A DNA stretch of 64,000 nucleotides. It comes from Sindora glabra. Its lineage: Eukaryota; Streptophyta; Magnoliopsida; Fabales; Fabaceae. The position numbers and the translations under genes are program-made. Below the pieces are notes generated by a model that had not been told where the DNA came from, ran no database searches, and worked only from the letters and a program-made list of their open reading frames with translations. Position 1 is the stretch's first letter; each line of letters starts with the position of its first letter. The DNA lies in assembly GCA_020226215.1 (NCBI GenBank), contig CM035236.1:52637057-52701056 (forward strand), in the 5' to 3' direction. Below are positions 24,471 to 36,065 of the stretch, one piece after another.

Positions 24471-25653
24471 AATATGGATTTTAGAAAGGTGCAGCTTATG
24501 TTGGACAACTAATATAATAATACATCAGTACATTATTAAATTTAACTACATATGAATTTAAGAATCTTTTAGGATATATTAATATATTAATAATTAAATT
24601 TGATAATTAAATTTGATGGTATATTACTATATCATAAATTTTCTCTTAAAAAAATTATTTTAATACATATATTTGCCAATTTTGTGAAAATTTTTTATAT
24701 TTCTTATCATTTTTATTAAACTTTACTGTTGTGTAAAATCAAGAAATTTATAAAATTTTTCTACATAATTTTCAATGAAAAATTATATTTTTTTAGTTAA
24801 AATACGTTACGCCTATACTATATCTTATGTGCAAAAAATTTCTTAATGTTTTGAAAGGTACTTATGTTTGGGATTTGAATCTTGGATGTTTTGTGTATTA
24901 AGTAAATTAATATACATATATATGTATATAATTTATGAAAGTAAATATAATTAATTTATATTTCCATCCTTAATTTCCCCTTGACCTTGATACCAAAATT
25001 GGAGAGGCCCAAGAGATGAGGAGAAAATTAAAATATGAAAGCAAGGAATGTAAAAGGACAATTATATGAATGCAAATGCAAATGTAAATGTATAAAATTT
25101 TAAATTTATTATTTGAGAAGATAGCTTATAATGGAAATTGCAAAGGGAGAGGGAATTCAAGCCTTAATGTTGGAAAACTAAAATCACGAGTTAACATTTG
25201 AGGAAAATCTATTTATAGGAAAATTTATGTCTGCTACAGTAATTATTATAGTGACCTGTGCTATAGTATCTACAAATAATTTGACAATTTTACATTAAGA
25301 ATTATGACTTCTACACTGATTTATGCTGATGTGCTTGACTTACCTTTACTAACTTCTTTTTATGGTAATTTGCTTTTGCCTAAAGCTTTAACATTGAAAG
25401 AATCCTTGCCATCTTTTGGCAAAAGCTTCTAGATTTGAATTTCATTTGAATATGATTTTACATCTAGATTTGAATTTCATTTGAATTTTTTTAAAAAGCT
25501 AATAGTCACTTAGATTTATTCTGTGACAATCATCTTTATTAGATTAAGTATATTCTTCAATCTCTCTTGAGACATTGGAGGAGCAAGACTTTACAATGTT
25601 TTCATTTTTAAGTTGTTAAAGAATATCTTGAAGTTTTGAGATATAATTGTAAT
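24471..25653. other. AT-rich DNA between the MULE and the nested LTR cluster
   Basis: I see no gene, repeat end or RNA in this stretch. A short word pair (TAGATTTGAATTTCATTTGAAT) occurs twice near 25431 and 25463 as a local duplication. Confidence 0.35.
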
Positions 25654-26247
25654 TGTTAAGCACTTCATAAAAATATTGGAATTTTCTTTTATTTCAATAC
25701 AAAGAATAAATAAAGATAAAATAATAACTAAAATAAATTTAATATTTTAGCAGGTTTAAGAGGAAGATTTTAGAAGAATTAAGTGAGGAAATGTGAATAA
25801 AATACAAAAGGTTAAGATTGGAAGTTACTATTAGTGAATATATAAGTATAGAAGAGATTTAAAAAATATTTTCAAAATTACTTTTGTCAATATTCCTTAT
25901 TTTTGGTTCAAACTAGCCATTCCCCCATTCATTCTTACTTATCTCTCACACTTTTAAAGGTATTGATCTTCACCAAATCCTTCTTGTAATAGAGGGAAGC
26001 TTTCTCCTTTATTGGATTTTCCTTCCACTTTTCCAAGGGTTTGTAAGGAATTTGCATATTTTGATTCAAATGTGGGGGAATCTTAATCCAAGAATTCCTT
26101 GGTTTTGGCATGATTAGGGTTAAAATAGGTTGAATCTACTTCCTAGCCTTCTTTTCTATATTGGGTGAGGAAATATTTCGAGTTAAATTTCATTGAATCA
26201 GAGGTTATGAGGTAATGAGCTTGAGTTTTAAAGTTTATATATGATAT
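25654..26247 (+). repeat. 5' LTR of X, piece 1
   Basis: It begins TGTTAAGCAC and aligns with the first third of the 3' LTR at 48315. Shared features include the segment leading to CTATATTGGGTGAG (here) and CTATATTAGGTGAG (48948). It is cut at 26247 by the CACTA element. Confidence 0.65.
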
Positions 26248-29200
26248 CGCTACTACAAAATTATAATTTCTTGTCAGTTGATAGATGTCAATCATAGGAT
26301 AAATTGAACTATGTATAAATGTAATGGCATTTTTAAAATTATTAGGATAAATAAGATGACAATTTAATACAAATTGACATTTATAGTTAATTGGTGGTAC
26401 TTTTGAAATTTAAATAGAAACCTAAGATGAAGTGAAGTTAGGAAACCATTGTCCAAAAAGTCACATAGAAAGAAGAAAATATTCCACAATGGTTTTATTA
26501 TTAACTAATATATAAAGGCATTTAAAAAGTTTTCTCAAACAATAAACTAGCATTTAATTATAATTGAGCAATCCTAAGATGTTATTTTTGATTTAATAAT
26601 TGATGAATATGGTTTAGTTTATTGATTACATATTTCACATTTACTCTCTATTTAAAAATATCTTAACAATGCCTTATCCTTCATTATCTAACTCTAGTAT
26701 ATATTTAAGTTCAAAGAACATAACTCCTTCACTATTTCATTTAACAACTTTTAGAGACATTATAAAATCTAATCAATATCATCTAAAATGTGTAAAATGA
26801 AATGATAGAAGAGTTATGTTCCTTCTCATTAATTATAGGCCGATATTAGTAATAGAGGCAAATGTATTACTTAGATCTATGATTTATGAAATTTGATAGA
26901 TGGCTACGAGAACTAGCACAAGTTTGGTAATAATAGTGAAAAACCTAAGTCCTCTTTTTTTTCCTTATGTAATATAGTTGTAAATTTGTATTTGTTGATA
27001 TAATAATATATAAAATAAATAAAATTATAGAATAATTTTTCTTATATCATTGTCTTCTTTTTTATATTTTTTATATTCATATTTAATGTATTGATGTTTG
27101 TATCACTATAAGAAAAATATGTAAAATCTTAAATTTATGATGTTTAATAAAATTGATTAAACATTGTTTATTAATTTCAAAACTAGCCTTCTTTTTTCTT
27201 AAAAATTATGAAAAATTAATATATTTTAAAATGGAGTAAATCTCTCATCCTATTTATGCAACTTTCATGCTTTCTCACACTTGATCAATCTTCTAGGCAA
27301 TTTGTAGAATTGTCACTTTGTTTTTCAATAGTTGAAGTAATTTTCTAAAACTTGACGTAGTATATAAGTTCATTAAAAACATATAGGAGAAAGGACATTG
27401 GTTACTTATTAAAATCAATGTTGTTTCTAAAAATTAAATTATTATTCCATGGTGGTTTTTTTTTTATCATAACTAATATCTAAATCTAACATAACAACCA
27501 ACTAACATGTAATAAATATTTGCCAATCAATAATAAATATCTACTAATATAATAAACTATGTTTAAAATTCTTTAGTTAAATGATGTTGTTTATTTATAA
27601 TGTTAATTTTTTAATTAGTAACTGATGTAGAATGTCCTATACTATCTATAAATTATATATTGATTTTATTTCGTCTTTCTATCCTCTTTTTTCATTTAGA
27701 GTTTTGTCCCATAGTTTCTCTTTCAGTCCATTTCATTTATGTGGCATAAGAGGACAATATAAGATCAATGTTACTTGATTATCAACTACGAGATGCAAGT
27801 TGGTATTCTTGGATGCAATTATTTGCAAGTCTTGCATCATTTATATGAAAATACTAGTATTAAGAAAGAGTAAGTATATAGATGTTTGTTGATAAGAAAA
27901 TTTTATTTACAAGTTTTATATTATTTATATAAGGGCATACTTTATTAAAATTTACCATGGCCATGAAAATAAAGGAAAGGACTATTTCATGGATACTATG
28001 CAGGCATTTACTGTCATTATTTTTTTCAAAGTTATGAGATCAAATCATTAATTATAGTGTTATTATAAAATATTTACTAATCAATGTTAATATTGTTATT
28101 AGAATAATGATTTTTTATTGCATCTATTTTTAGACAAACGCAAAGATGTGGAAGTTCTAAAAAAATAAAAATAAATAAACCACATCAGTTATTTACTATA
28201 AAACTAACATGGTTATAATGGATGATATGACATAATTTATTTGACCAAATCAATGTATAAAGGCACATCACCCTCACCTAAGTCTAATAAATAGTGTTAG
28301 TAAGCATTTATCAAGGGCCACCTAACTTTAATAAATGATGATGGTAAGCATTTATCAAGGTTGACATTTTATGAGATATTAATACATGACATTAATTTTT
28401 TTTAATAATTAATGCATAAAGGATGATATACGACATTAGATTTTTATTAAAAATGAAGGTTTAAAATTTTGTAATCCATTTCTATCATCATGATGGTTCA
28501 TTTGCAAGTCATGACCGTTCATTACTAGTTTGCATCTTGTGATAATTTATCAATAGTTTATACATTGTGATAATTTATCACTAATTTGTTCTTGACTTAT
28601 AAATAAGACTTTTCTTGCCTATTTGAAATAATTATTAAGGTATCTATCTAAGGTGCTTGATTGGTTCATTTGCTATAAGTGTCTAACTATTTTTGTATCT
28701 TAGTGTGAGAATCAACATACTAATTGCTCTATATGTTGTGTTAGGTGTTGATATACATAGCAAGCAGCATTATTCTTGTACTGAAAAATAGGAACACTTA
28801 AATGCTCAAAGCAAATGATTAAACAAGCACCTTAATAGATATAAAATTGTGATATCAAACCTTAATGGGTTGCAAAGTGATGATAAACTATTATGAAATG
28901 AAGCAATATCTCTAATCTTGCATTGGTAAGGTTGAATATAATACAAGATTCTTGATGTTATTTTTTTTATTTTAATTTATTATCAATTCGCAACTATTTA
29001 CATTACTTAAAGGTCTTGAAGCGGTATCCCATTTTGAAAAAATATGAAAATGATAAAATTAATTAGAAGTTGTAGTAAGAATAAGTAACATGCCTATTTT
29101 TGCATTGAATGGCTTGAATTCATTGTAAAAGTGGATGTGTTGCTTCTTCTCACTAGAATTTATCATTAATATACTATCCAAAACATAACTCTTAAGCCCT

Positions 29201-30797
29201 TAAGTAAGATAAAGGAATTATAAGAAAAGGCATCCCACTTTTTCTTTTTATCTAAAGTCTATTATTGTTGAAAATTATAGTTTCTTATTTATTGAATTGT
29301 TTAATTTATTGCTATTTGTATCTATATAATTGTAAAAGAAAAACATTTTTGTTTATAAAGTTTTTGCATCTATTATTGTTATATCATAGATTGTTCATTT
29401 AAAGTATTTTGTGTATTTATTGCTTTTGCTATTTATATTTGGATAATTATATAAGAAAAATGTGATTATTCAATGTAACAAATAGGTTTGTAAACAAAGT
29501 ATTTTGGTTTATAAAAAATTAATGTTTAAACTTTTATAATTGAATAACATTGTTTACAATATAAGTCAATTTTTTTCTTAGGAATCAATGTTTAATATTA
29601 CAATAATTCAAATCACAGGGTGTGAAATGAAAATAAAAAGAGTGAAGCCATGGCGTCCTTTGCAAATTTTATGGTGAAACCCTTCCAACCTCAAAATAAT
29701 TATCTTTTTATGAAAGTATGCTTGCACTCCAACCTCAAGATGATTCTCTTCAATTTTTTTATTTATGCTTGCCAATTATTTTCTAATATTGAAGATTTGC
29801 TAGCCTATTAGTTAAATTGGGGAGTTAAGCATTTATTGAAAAAGCATAGAATGTAAACATAAAAAATATCTTAAGTTTTGTATTTTGTTCTTGCAACTTA
29901 TTCTTTTTTTTAAACTTACATACATAATTGCTTAAGGCTTAATTGATATAGTATGTTAAAATATTTAGACAACATAGGTTCTATTTGAGAAATGCACATG
30001 AATAATTAACTAAACATATTCAGAAAAATGATATTTACAACAAATTATAAGGTAATTTTTTTTTATCATGATAAACATCTCCTTTATAGTAGTTGTAACA
30101 CTCATATTTTTATTTTCTTACTTTGTTCCCTTACAGTTTGAAAATGTTCTAAATGTATGCTATTCAGTAATGTAAATCACTAGGTATTTCCTAATCTCAT
30201 ATCTAAATTATATGGAATTAATGTAAAAAAAATAAGGATATTTTGTTGTGAATTGCATATATTAAATTTGAGATTATGGATTGTAATTAAGATGAAATGT
30301 ACATTACTTTTGATTCAATATAAGGTCTGTATGTCTTATAAAATCATAGTATTCTAATTTTAGGATTTCTAGGTGTATTTCAAATTACAAATAGTAGAAT
30401 AGAAAGTGTCATGAGATGCTAAACATAATGGACAAAGTGTTGGGAATGGGTTCTTTTATGGGAGAATGTAATACAATTTCAATTATATGAATCACCAAAG
30501 TGGGATATCAAATATTCCACATCAATTAGCAAAATAACCTAATATGGAATTTACAATTTTTAATGATGGTATATAGATAAAATAAATGTTATTAAATGTG
30601 ACCTATTACTAAATAATATGACTTATAACAAATTATAATGGTTTATTGGTTAGGGAATCAACATAATATTTATTTTCTATAATGGTTTTATAACTAATAT
30701 TATAAAATATCTACCATAATATTTAGTAAAATAATGGTTCAAAACTGAGGTCTAATCCTTTAAACAATTGATGCAAATCTACAGTTCTATAGTAGTG
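26248..30797. mobile_element. CACTA (En/Spm-type) DNA transposon, non-coding remnant
   Basis: The left end CGCTACTACAAAA and the right end ...TTCTATAGTAGTG form imperfect inverted repeats of the CACTA type, with the first A changed to G on the left. Flanking TAT and AAT agree at 2 of 3 bases with a 3-bp duplication. A phrase like ATGGTTTTAT-ACTAATAT recurs near both ends (about 26490, 27450 and 30680), as in CACTA subterminal repeats. A second copy of the same family starts at 61886. A possible internal CACTA-like end, CACTATAAGAAAAAT, lies at 27104. I found no transposase frame in the 4.5 kb. Its removal restores the length of the X LTR. Confidence 0.65.
28600..28640 (+). promoter_or_regulatory. 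TATA-containing segment shared by both CACTA copies
   Basis: CTTATAAATAAGACTTTTCTTGCC (28598 onward, in parts) is matched by CCTATAAATAAAGC...CTTGCC near 63590, each followed by TATTTGAAA. Conservation between the two copies suggests a promoter of the ancestral element. No start site can be shown. Confidence 0.4.
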
Positions 30798-30810
30798 AAT
30801 ATAAGATTTA
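30798..30810 (+). repeat. 5' LTR of X, piece 2
   Basis: Thirteen bases remain between the CACTA right end and the start of element Y. They include the probable CACTA duplication (AAT) and the probable Y duplication (ATTTA). Confidence 0.45.
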
Positions 30811-31671
30811 TGTTACACCTTTCATAAAATAAAAAAGATATATAATAATTAAATTATTTTTATATATGAAAACAATTATTTGATTATTGAGATAATTTTT
30901 AAAATGAAAGTTTTAGAGAGAACAATAGGATTTTTATGGTAGAATATTCGATAAAATGGTGAGAAATGGAGAAAATAAAACATTTAAAGATTGGTGTGTA
31001 GTTAGAAATAAATGTGTATGAAGGAAATTTAGGGAGTCTTTTTTCTAAATTTACCCTTCAACATTTGGTAAATCCCTAAATAAACCTTTAAAACCCTTAT
31101 ATAAAAACCCAATAACCTTAATTCCTATTCATCTTATTTCCAACAAACATTCCCTCCTACTTATCCTCCTTTACTATTTCTTTTCTTCAAGTGGATTTAG
31201 CAAGATCCAACTAAAAAATTGAAGTTATCATCTAAAATTCTTAGCCAAAAATGGTTACTTATTTTCATTTGAATCTTTTAGATGATTGTTTCATAGAATT
31301 TTGCTTTAAGTAAGGAAATTAGAGCTTTTGAGCACCCAAACCTTAAGGTTCTTGATTTCTTTTGATTAGGGCAAGTCAATTTTGAATTTAACATCTAATT
31401 ATCTCTTCTATACTTAGGTAGTTAAGCAATTACCTAGTTTATGCTAGTACTGTATGATTTTAAGTTTGTTAGGATAAATCGATGAGTATTAATCACATGA
31501 TGATTAATTAATGTAGAATCCAATTTATAATATGTTGTTCTTATTGGATTTAGGCTGAAAACCATTATTGATTCTTGATTTAGCATATGAATTGAGTTTG
31601 AGATGGTATGTATTGATACTTAGAAGTTAGAATGCCAAATGTACAATGAATTTATAGAAAAATCTATAGAA

Positions 31672-31885
31672 TCATAGCTATAGTCAACTATGGCCTTGAG
31701 AGTTGCTCTTGGAGGCTTATAGTTGACTATAACTCCACTATACTAGAAAAATTACTCTTTAGAAGCTTATAATCAACTATATAGTTGATTATGACCTTTA
31801 CAGTGGCTTTTTGTATCGATATAGTTGATTACGAGCACTAAATTTTTCCTTTGAATGTCCTTAGTCAATTATATAGTTGATTATT
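31672..31885 (+). repeat. Array of self-complementary TAGTTGA/TCAACTA motifs in the Y LTR
   Basis: At least seven copies of ATAGTTGA(C/T)TAT or its complement AGTCAACTATA occur in about 210 bp, several fused as ATAATCAACTATATAGTTGATTAT-like palindromes. The same array is present, diverged, in the 3' LTR at about 40525-40735. Confidence 0.8.
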
Positions 31886-32723
31886 ATGCTATTTTCCTAT
31901 TTTTTTAATATTTTATGAAATCTTATGATTGTATAATGATACGTTATTCATATAACTACATATTTAGCATGTAGATGCAATTGTATTAGATATTTAATGC
32001 TAAAATCCAAGAATGAGATATTATTATGTTGAGAATTATGAAAAAGGGAGATGAAATCATTGAATTATATATGTACCTAGATTCAATAAATGTTTATGAA
32101 TGGATAAAATTAGATTTGTGAAGGGATAAAGGATGATCGAGTTACAAAAAAGTTTATTTGCTTTTAGTTATAATTGAATTAATTTATTTTAATTTAAATC
32201 TCTTAAACTAGATGAGCTGTGTATTATCATTCTTATTATATATATAAGATTGTCAGTGTATGATTGTGATTGTCTAATGAGACTATGTGTGTAGACATAA
32301 CAATCTAATAATTCAATATTTGCATGGAGTATCATGTTATAGGATAGGTAAAGTGACAACAATTAAGTTTTTAACCATATATAATATGTTTATCTCCTCA
32401 TAAGGTAGACTGATTCTAGAATTTTTCCCCCAAAAAGGTATAAACACTTTCTTTCTTTCTTTCTTTCTTTCTTTATATAGAGTATGCAAAAGAATAGATA
32501 TTAAACTTATGAAATGACATAAGTACATTTTAATTAATATACATTACCTTTGCTTACTTTATTGAGTTTTCTATGAAAAATCATTCTATTTCTTTTTTTT
32601 TCCTTTTTTTGTATAAAGGATCTTTCCTTTTAGTATTCAATTGCTATTTATTTGGATGAAATGGGTTTATGTGAGTATTTTAATGCTAAGGTAAGTCACT
32701 AGATGGTTAGAATAGATAGTGAT

Positions 32724-35301
32724 TGTAATATCCCGAATTTTTAATTCTATTATTTGAATCTTTAATTTCTGAGGCTGTAGAAACGAAGAGCATGATTGAA
32801 TTAGCTTAGTGGGTGAATCTTAAGTTGAAAGGGATTAAGTGTAGGGTAAACGAAATTTTTGAAGGAAAAGGATAGTAGGGAAAGAATTAATTTCCCTAAA
32901 TAGTATGAATGATCAGAGGAGGTTGGAAAACCCTAAAAAGGAAAGTTGTCTAAGTCTGATAGTGTAAGGAATTTTAAATGGACAGAGACCCTATGGACTA
33001 AATTGCAAAAGTGCAGAATCGGGTGTGGTTAAAGTGAAATAACTAAGGAATTGGGATCTAATATGAATAACCAAGAGTTTTGGGGTGCAATATATGATTT
33101 TTATTAGTGTGACCAATGGATTTATGACAAGTGTCATTGTTAGAAAAATAATGGCAAGAATAGCCTTACTTTTGGTGAAAAAGGACTAAAATACCCTTGA
33201 GAATTTCAAAAAGGACCAAAATGCCCCTAGAAGCTTCACGAAAAGTCTTCTTTCTTCTCCATTTTTTCAAAAAGCTGCAGCACCTCCATGAAAGAAGCTT
33301 GAGACGTGCAGGAGAGAGAGAGAAAGTTTCTTTTGAGTTTTTCACCCAAAAATAGTGAGTTTTAAGCTTAGTGGTAGAAGGGAAAGTTGCTCCTCTCATA
33401 AAGCTCTATCCATTGGTGTGCTTAGAGTGAAGAAAAGCTCAAGTTTGATTAAGTTTGGGGAGCTCCAAGTGAGGATTTTCAAGTTGTTGCAAGAGGTAAA
33501 ATTGTTCTCCTCTAAGAGCTCTTTAATGTACTCTTCTTAGTTTTCTTGAAATCTTGATGTTGGTGTGGTCAAAGGTGGTTGAACATGGAGTTTAGGATGA
33601 TTTGAACATGTTTAATGGTATTTTAGATGTTGTTATGTTGATCTATGGCTTTGGTTTGGTGTAAAAATAGCAAGAAACATGATGTACACATTTGGGTTTT
33701 AGATTGGGTTTTAAAGGCATAATAGTGTATGTGTAGTGTTGGCATGATATGTTTAGAACTTGGCTAAATTGATGAAGTTAAATTAGTTTCTATGAATTTA
33801 TGAAGCTTATGGAAGATGAAACTTTGAATTGTGAAAGTGTTTATGTGCATTTTTCCTTTTGAGAAGCCAAAACTATAGATATGAAAAAGAAGGAAGAAAG
33901 GAGTTTTAGCTGTTTAATGTGTTTTCGGAGGATCAGTAAAGTACACGGGGTAGAACACGGCTCGTGTTGTACCCCGTGTTCTTCGTCGAAGCTGATCAGT
34001 GTGTTACACGGGGTGCAACACTTCCCGTGTTTACCTCAGGACTGAAGGGCAGTAAGGTACACGGGGTAGAACACGGCCCGTGTTCACCCCCGTGTTCTTT
34101 GTCGAGTAGCCCAGAAATGAACCAGTAAGGAACACGGCCTTGAACACGGGGTATGGGACCCCCGTGTTCTTTGTTAAGTGAACTTTTTGGCTTGGTTTCT
34201 TCACGTTTTGCATGGTTTTGCCTTTGGATCCTTTTTTAATGTTCTTATGGGTCATTTCAAGGCTTGAAAGTAAAGTATAGAGCATCTAAGTATGCATTTA
34301 ATTAAGTGGAGAAAGTAAAGAATACATGAGGATTAGGGAAAGTGATGATGTTCTAATAAGAAACTATGATGTGTATTTGTATAGACTAAGGAGTGACAAC
34401 TTGCAAAGGCAAGAGGAAGTGTAAAGGAGTTTTTGGTGAGAGCAAAGGGAACATCACATTGGAAGCTTGTAAAAGGTAGCTAGCTTTATCCTTAAGCTCT
34501 GTTTTCTATTTACATGATTTTCGGTATATTTTGTCATTATATGGAATGTGTATGAAATAGCTGTGTGGTGTATACCCCGGGAAGACAGTGTGATACTGTG
34601 TGAGTAAGGCCTATGGCCCGAGTTTTCCCCGGGATGGTAATGAAAATTGCTGTGTGCGGTACCTATGGCCTTTAGAGTACCTCGGGAAGACAGTGTGATA
34701 CTGTATGTGTAAGGCCTATGGCCCGAGTTTTCCCCGGGAAGACAGCGTGATGCTGTATATGAGGCCTAGGTACGATTATCTATGATGGCCATCTAGATAT
34801 TGATTGATAAGAGCCCTTGAATGGGCATGATGTTTGCTGTGTGTGTAGTGCATATTTCTTACAATGGTCTGATATTGAATATGATGACAAATGATTAATT
34901 GATTTTGAAATGTACGTTTTACTTGCTTAAGGATCTGGAATGGCTCAATATATTTTTACAGTGATGGCTAGCTATTGGGAAACTCTATTTCTTATGTTTT
35001 TCTGTATTGTGACTAACCAATCCAGGTGATGCTTCCAGAAGCTCTCATGACAAAGAACAATAATGTTTTGAGATTGTGAATGTGATAAAAAAGAAATATG
35101 TCTATATAGTCGGTGATATTGTACATAATGGATGTACGTTTTGTAAATGGAACTCTTTTTGTATAGTTATATGACTTTTGCTCATGTGTATAAAGTACAG
35201 AAATTTGAGATATTCCGTATTAGCTTGAGGTAGATGGCGAATGAGTACGTATAATCATCTAGTAAATAAGGAATAAGGCGTTGATAAGTAAGGGAGTTAC
35301 A
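32724..35301 (+). repeat. Solo LTR copy B, in the 5' LTR of Y
   Basis: It starts TGTAATATCCC, ends GGGAGTTACA and is flanked by a perfect 5-bp duplication GTGAT (32719-32723 and 35302-35306). The 3' LTR of Y at about 41605 has the site without an insert, which confirms it as a discrete insertion. Its length of 2578 bp is close to copy A. It contains the ACACGGGGT array (about 33940-34175) and three near-copies of a block ending GGCCTATGGCCCGAG (about 34570-34765). Confidence 0.95.
33940..34175 (+). repeat. Array of ACACGGGGT/ACCCCGTGT palindromic motifs
   Basis: Four blocks of the form CACGGGGT-GAACACGG followed by CCGTGTT-ACCCCGTGT occur in about 240 bp, each able to fold on itself. Equivalent arrays occur in copy A (about 10168-10410) and, inverted, in copy C (about 43450-43680). 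They are strongly GC-rich in an AT-rich setting. Confidence 0.85.
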
Positions 35302-35443
35302 GTGATACATGTATTTATTTCTTGTATAGTGGTTTTACATTCATATGCATTTTATTGTTATTAAGAAAGCTTATATCCATTTAACATTATAGCATCATAG
35401 CACATTTTTTAAAATTGCATTTTTTAGTAAGGACGGTAGAGGT

Positions 35444-35684
35444 TAGGGGTATAAATAGACTGGATCGAGTTAAGCTTTATCCTAAATAGGCCAAGCCTAC
35501 TTTCTAAATTACTGGCCTGAACTTAGCCTATTAGTATGTATAAGGCCAAAATTTAGGCTCAGCCTGACTTCTTAAACAAGCATGACTAAGTCTATTTAGA
35601 AGCCTCCTTGTATAAATAGGCTTTCAAATTTGCTAATAAATTCAAACTTTTTTAAGACCCAAAATTATCTAATGGTGTAATTAG

Positions 35685-35738
<54 letters not shown>

Positions 35739-35987
35739 TAAAATATTTATATTATTTATATGTATAATATATATTATATTATATTATATTATTTATAAAT
35801 ATATTTATAATTAAATGAGTCGGTTTGATAGGCCTATAGATTGAGCTTAAGGAAAAAAGTCAGTCATAAATAGGTCAATTTATTAACTTAAGCCTAACTT
35901 ATTTAGATAAATAGTCAAATTAGACTAAAACTTAAGTAAGCTAGACCATAAGCCCTTAATAGGTCACTTGGCCTACTTGCACCTTTA
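35444..35987. mobile_element. hAT-type MITE
   Basis: A perfect 8-bp duplication GTAGAGGT flanks it (35436-35443 and 35988-35995). The ends TAGGGGTATAAATAG and the complement TAAAGGTGCAAGTAG form imperfect inverted repeats of the kind seen in plant hAT MITEs, and the interior has GGCCTA/TAGGCC words. It has no coding sequence. It holds a compound (AT)12(GT)14 microsatellite at 35685-35736. The 3' LTR of Y lacks it (about 41735). Confidence 0.92.
35685..35736. repeat. Compound (AT)12(GT)14 microsatellite
   Basis: An uninterrupted AT run passes into an uninterrupted GT run within the hAT MITE. Confidence 0.97.
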
Positions 35988-36053
35988 GTAGAGGTTTCTA
36001 AGAGTCCTTACATTATGTTGGTTACATGCCTTGAGGTTGAGTCATGACAAATT

Positions 36054-36065
36054 TGGTATGAAAGT
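36054..36065 (+). promoter_or_regulatory. Primer binding site of Y (decayed tRNA-iMet type)
   Basis: TGGTATGAAAGT differs by three bases from TGGTATCAGAGC and starts four bases after the 5' LTR end, the usual spacing for several plant gypsy lineages. Confidence 0.7.

Larger units (their letters stand above)
30811..36049 (+). repeat. 5' LTR of Y with two nested insertions
   Basis: It starts TGTTACACC and ends CATGACA. It matches 39628-41800 throughout; shared landmarks include GTGGATTTAGC near 31190 and 40003, the region of TAGTTGA/TCAACTA motifs near 31680 and 40530, and TTTTAGTAAGGA near 35422 and 41728. It is interrupted by solo LTR copy B and by a hAT MITE, neither of which is in the 3' LTR. 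A (CTTT)7 microsatellite lies at 32447-32474. Confidence 0.85.

Noticed and set aside
27104..27120. Separate nested CACTA element starting CACTATAAGAAAAAT
   Set aside because: No matching right end was found inside the larger CACTA element; it is mentioned only as a possible end.
33166..33540. Possible small protein in solo LTR copies (also 9432-9620 and 44207-44481)
   Set aside because: The frames differ between the three copies and break at different places, so there is no sign of conserved coding.
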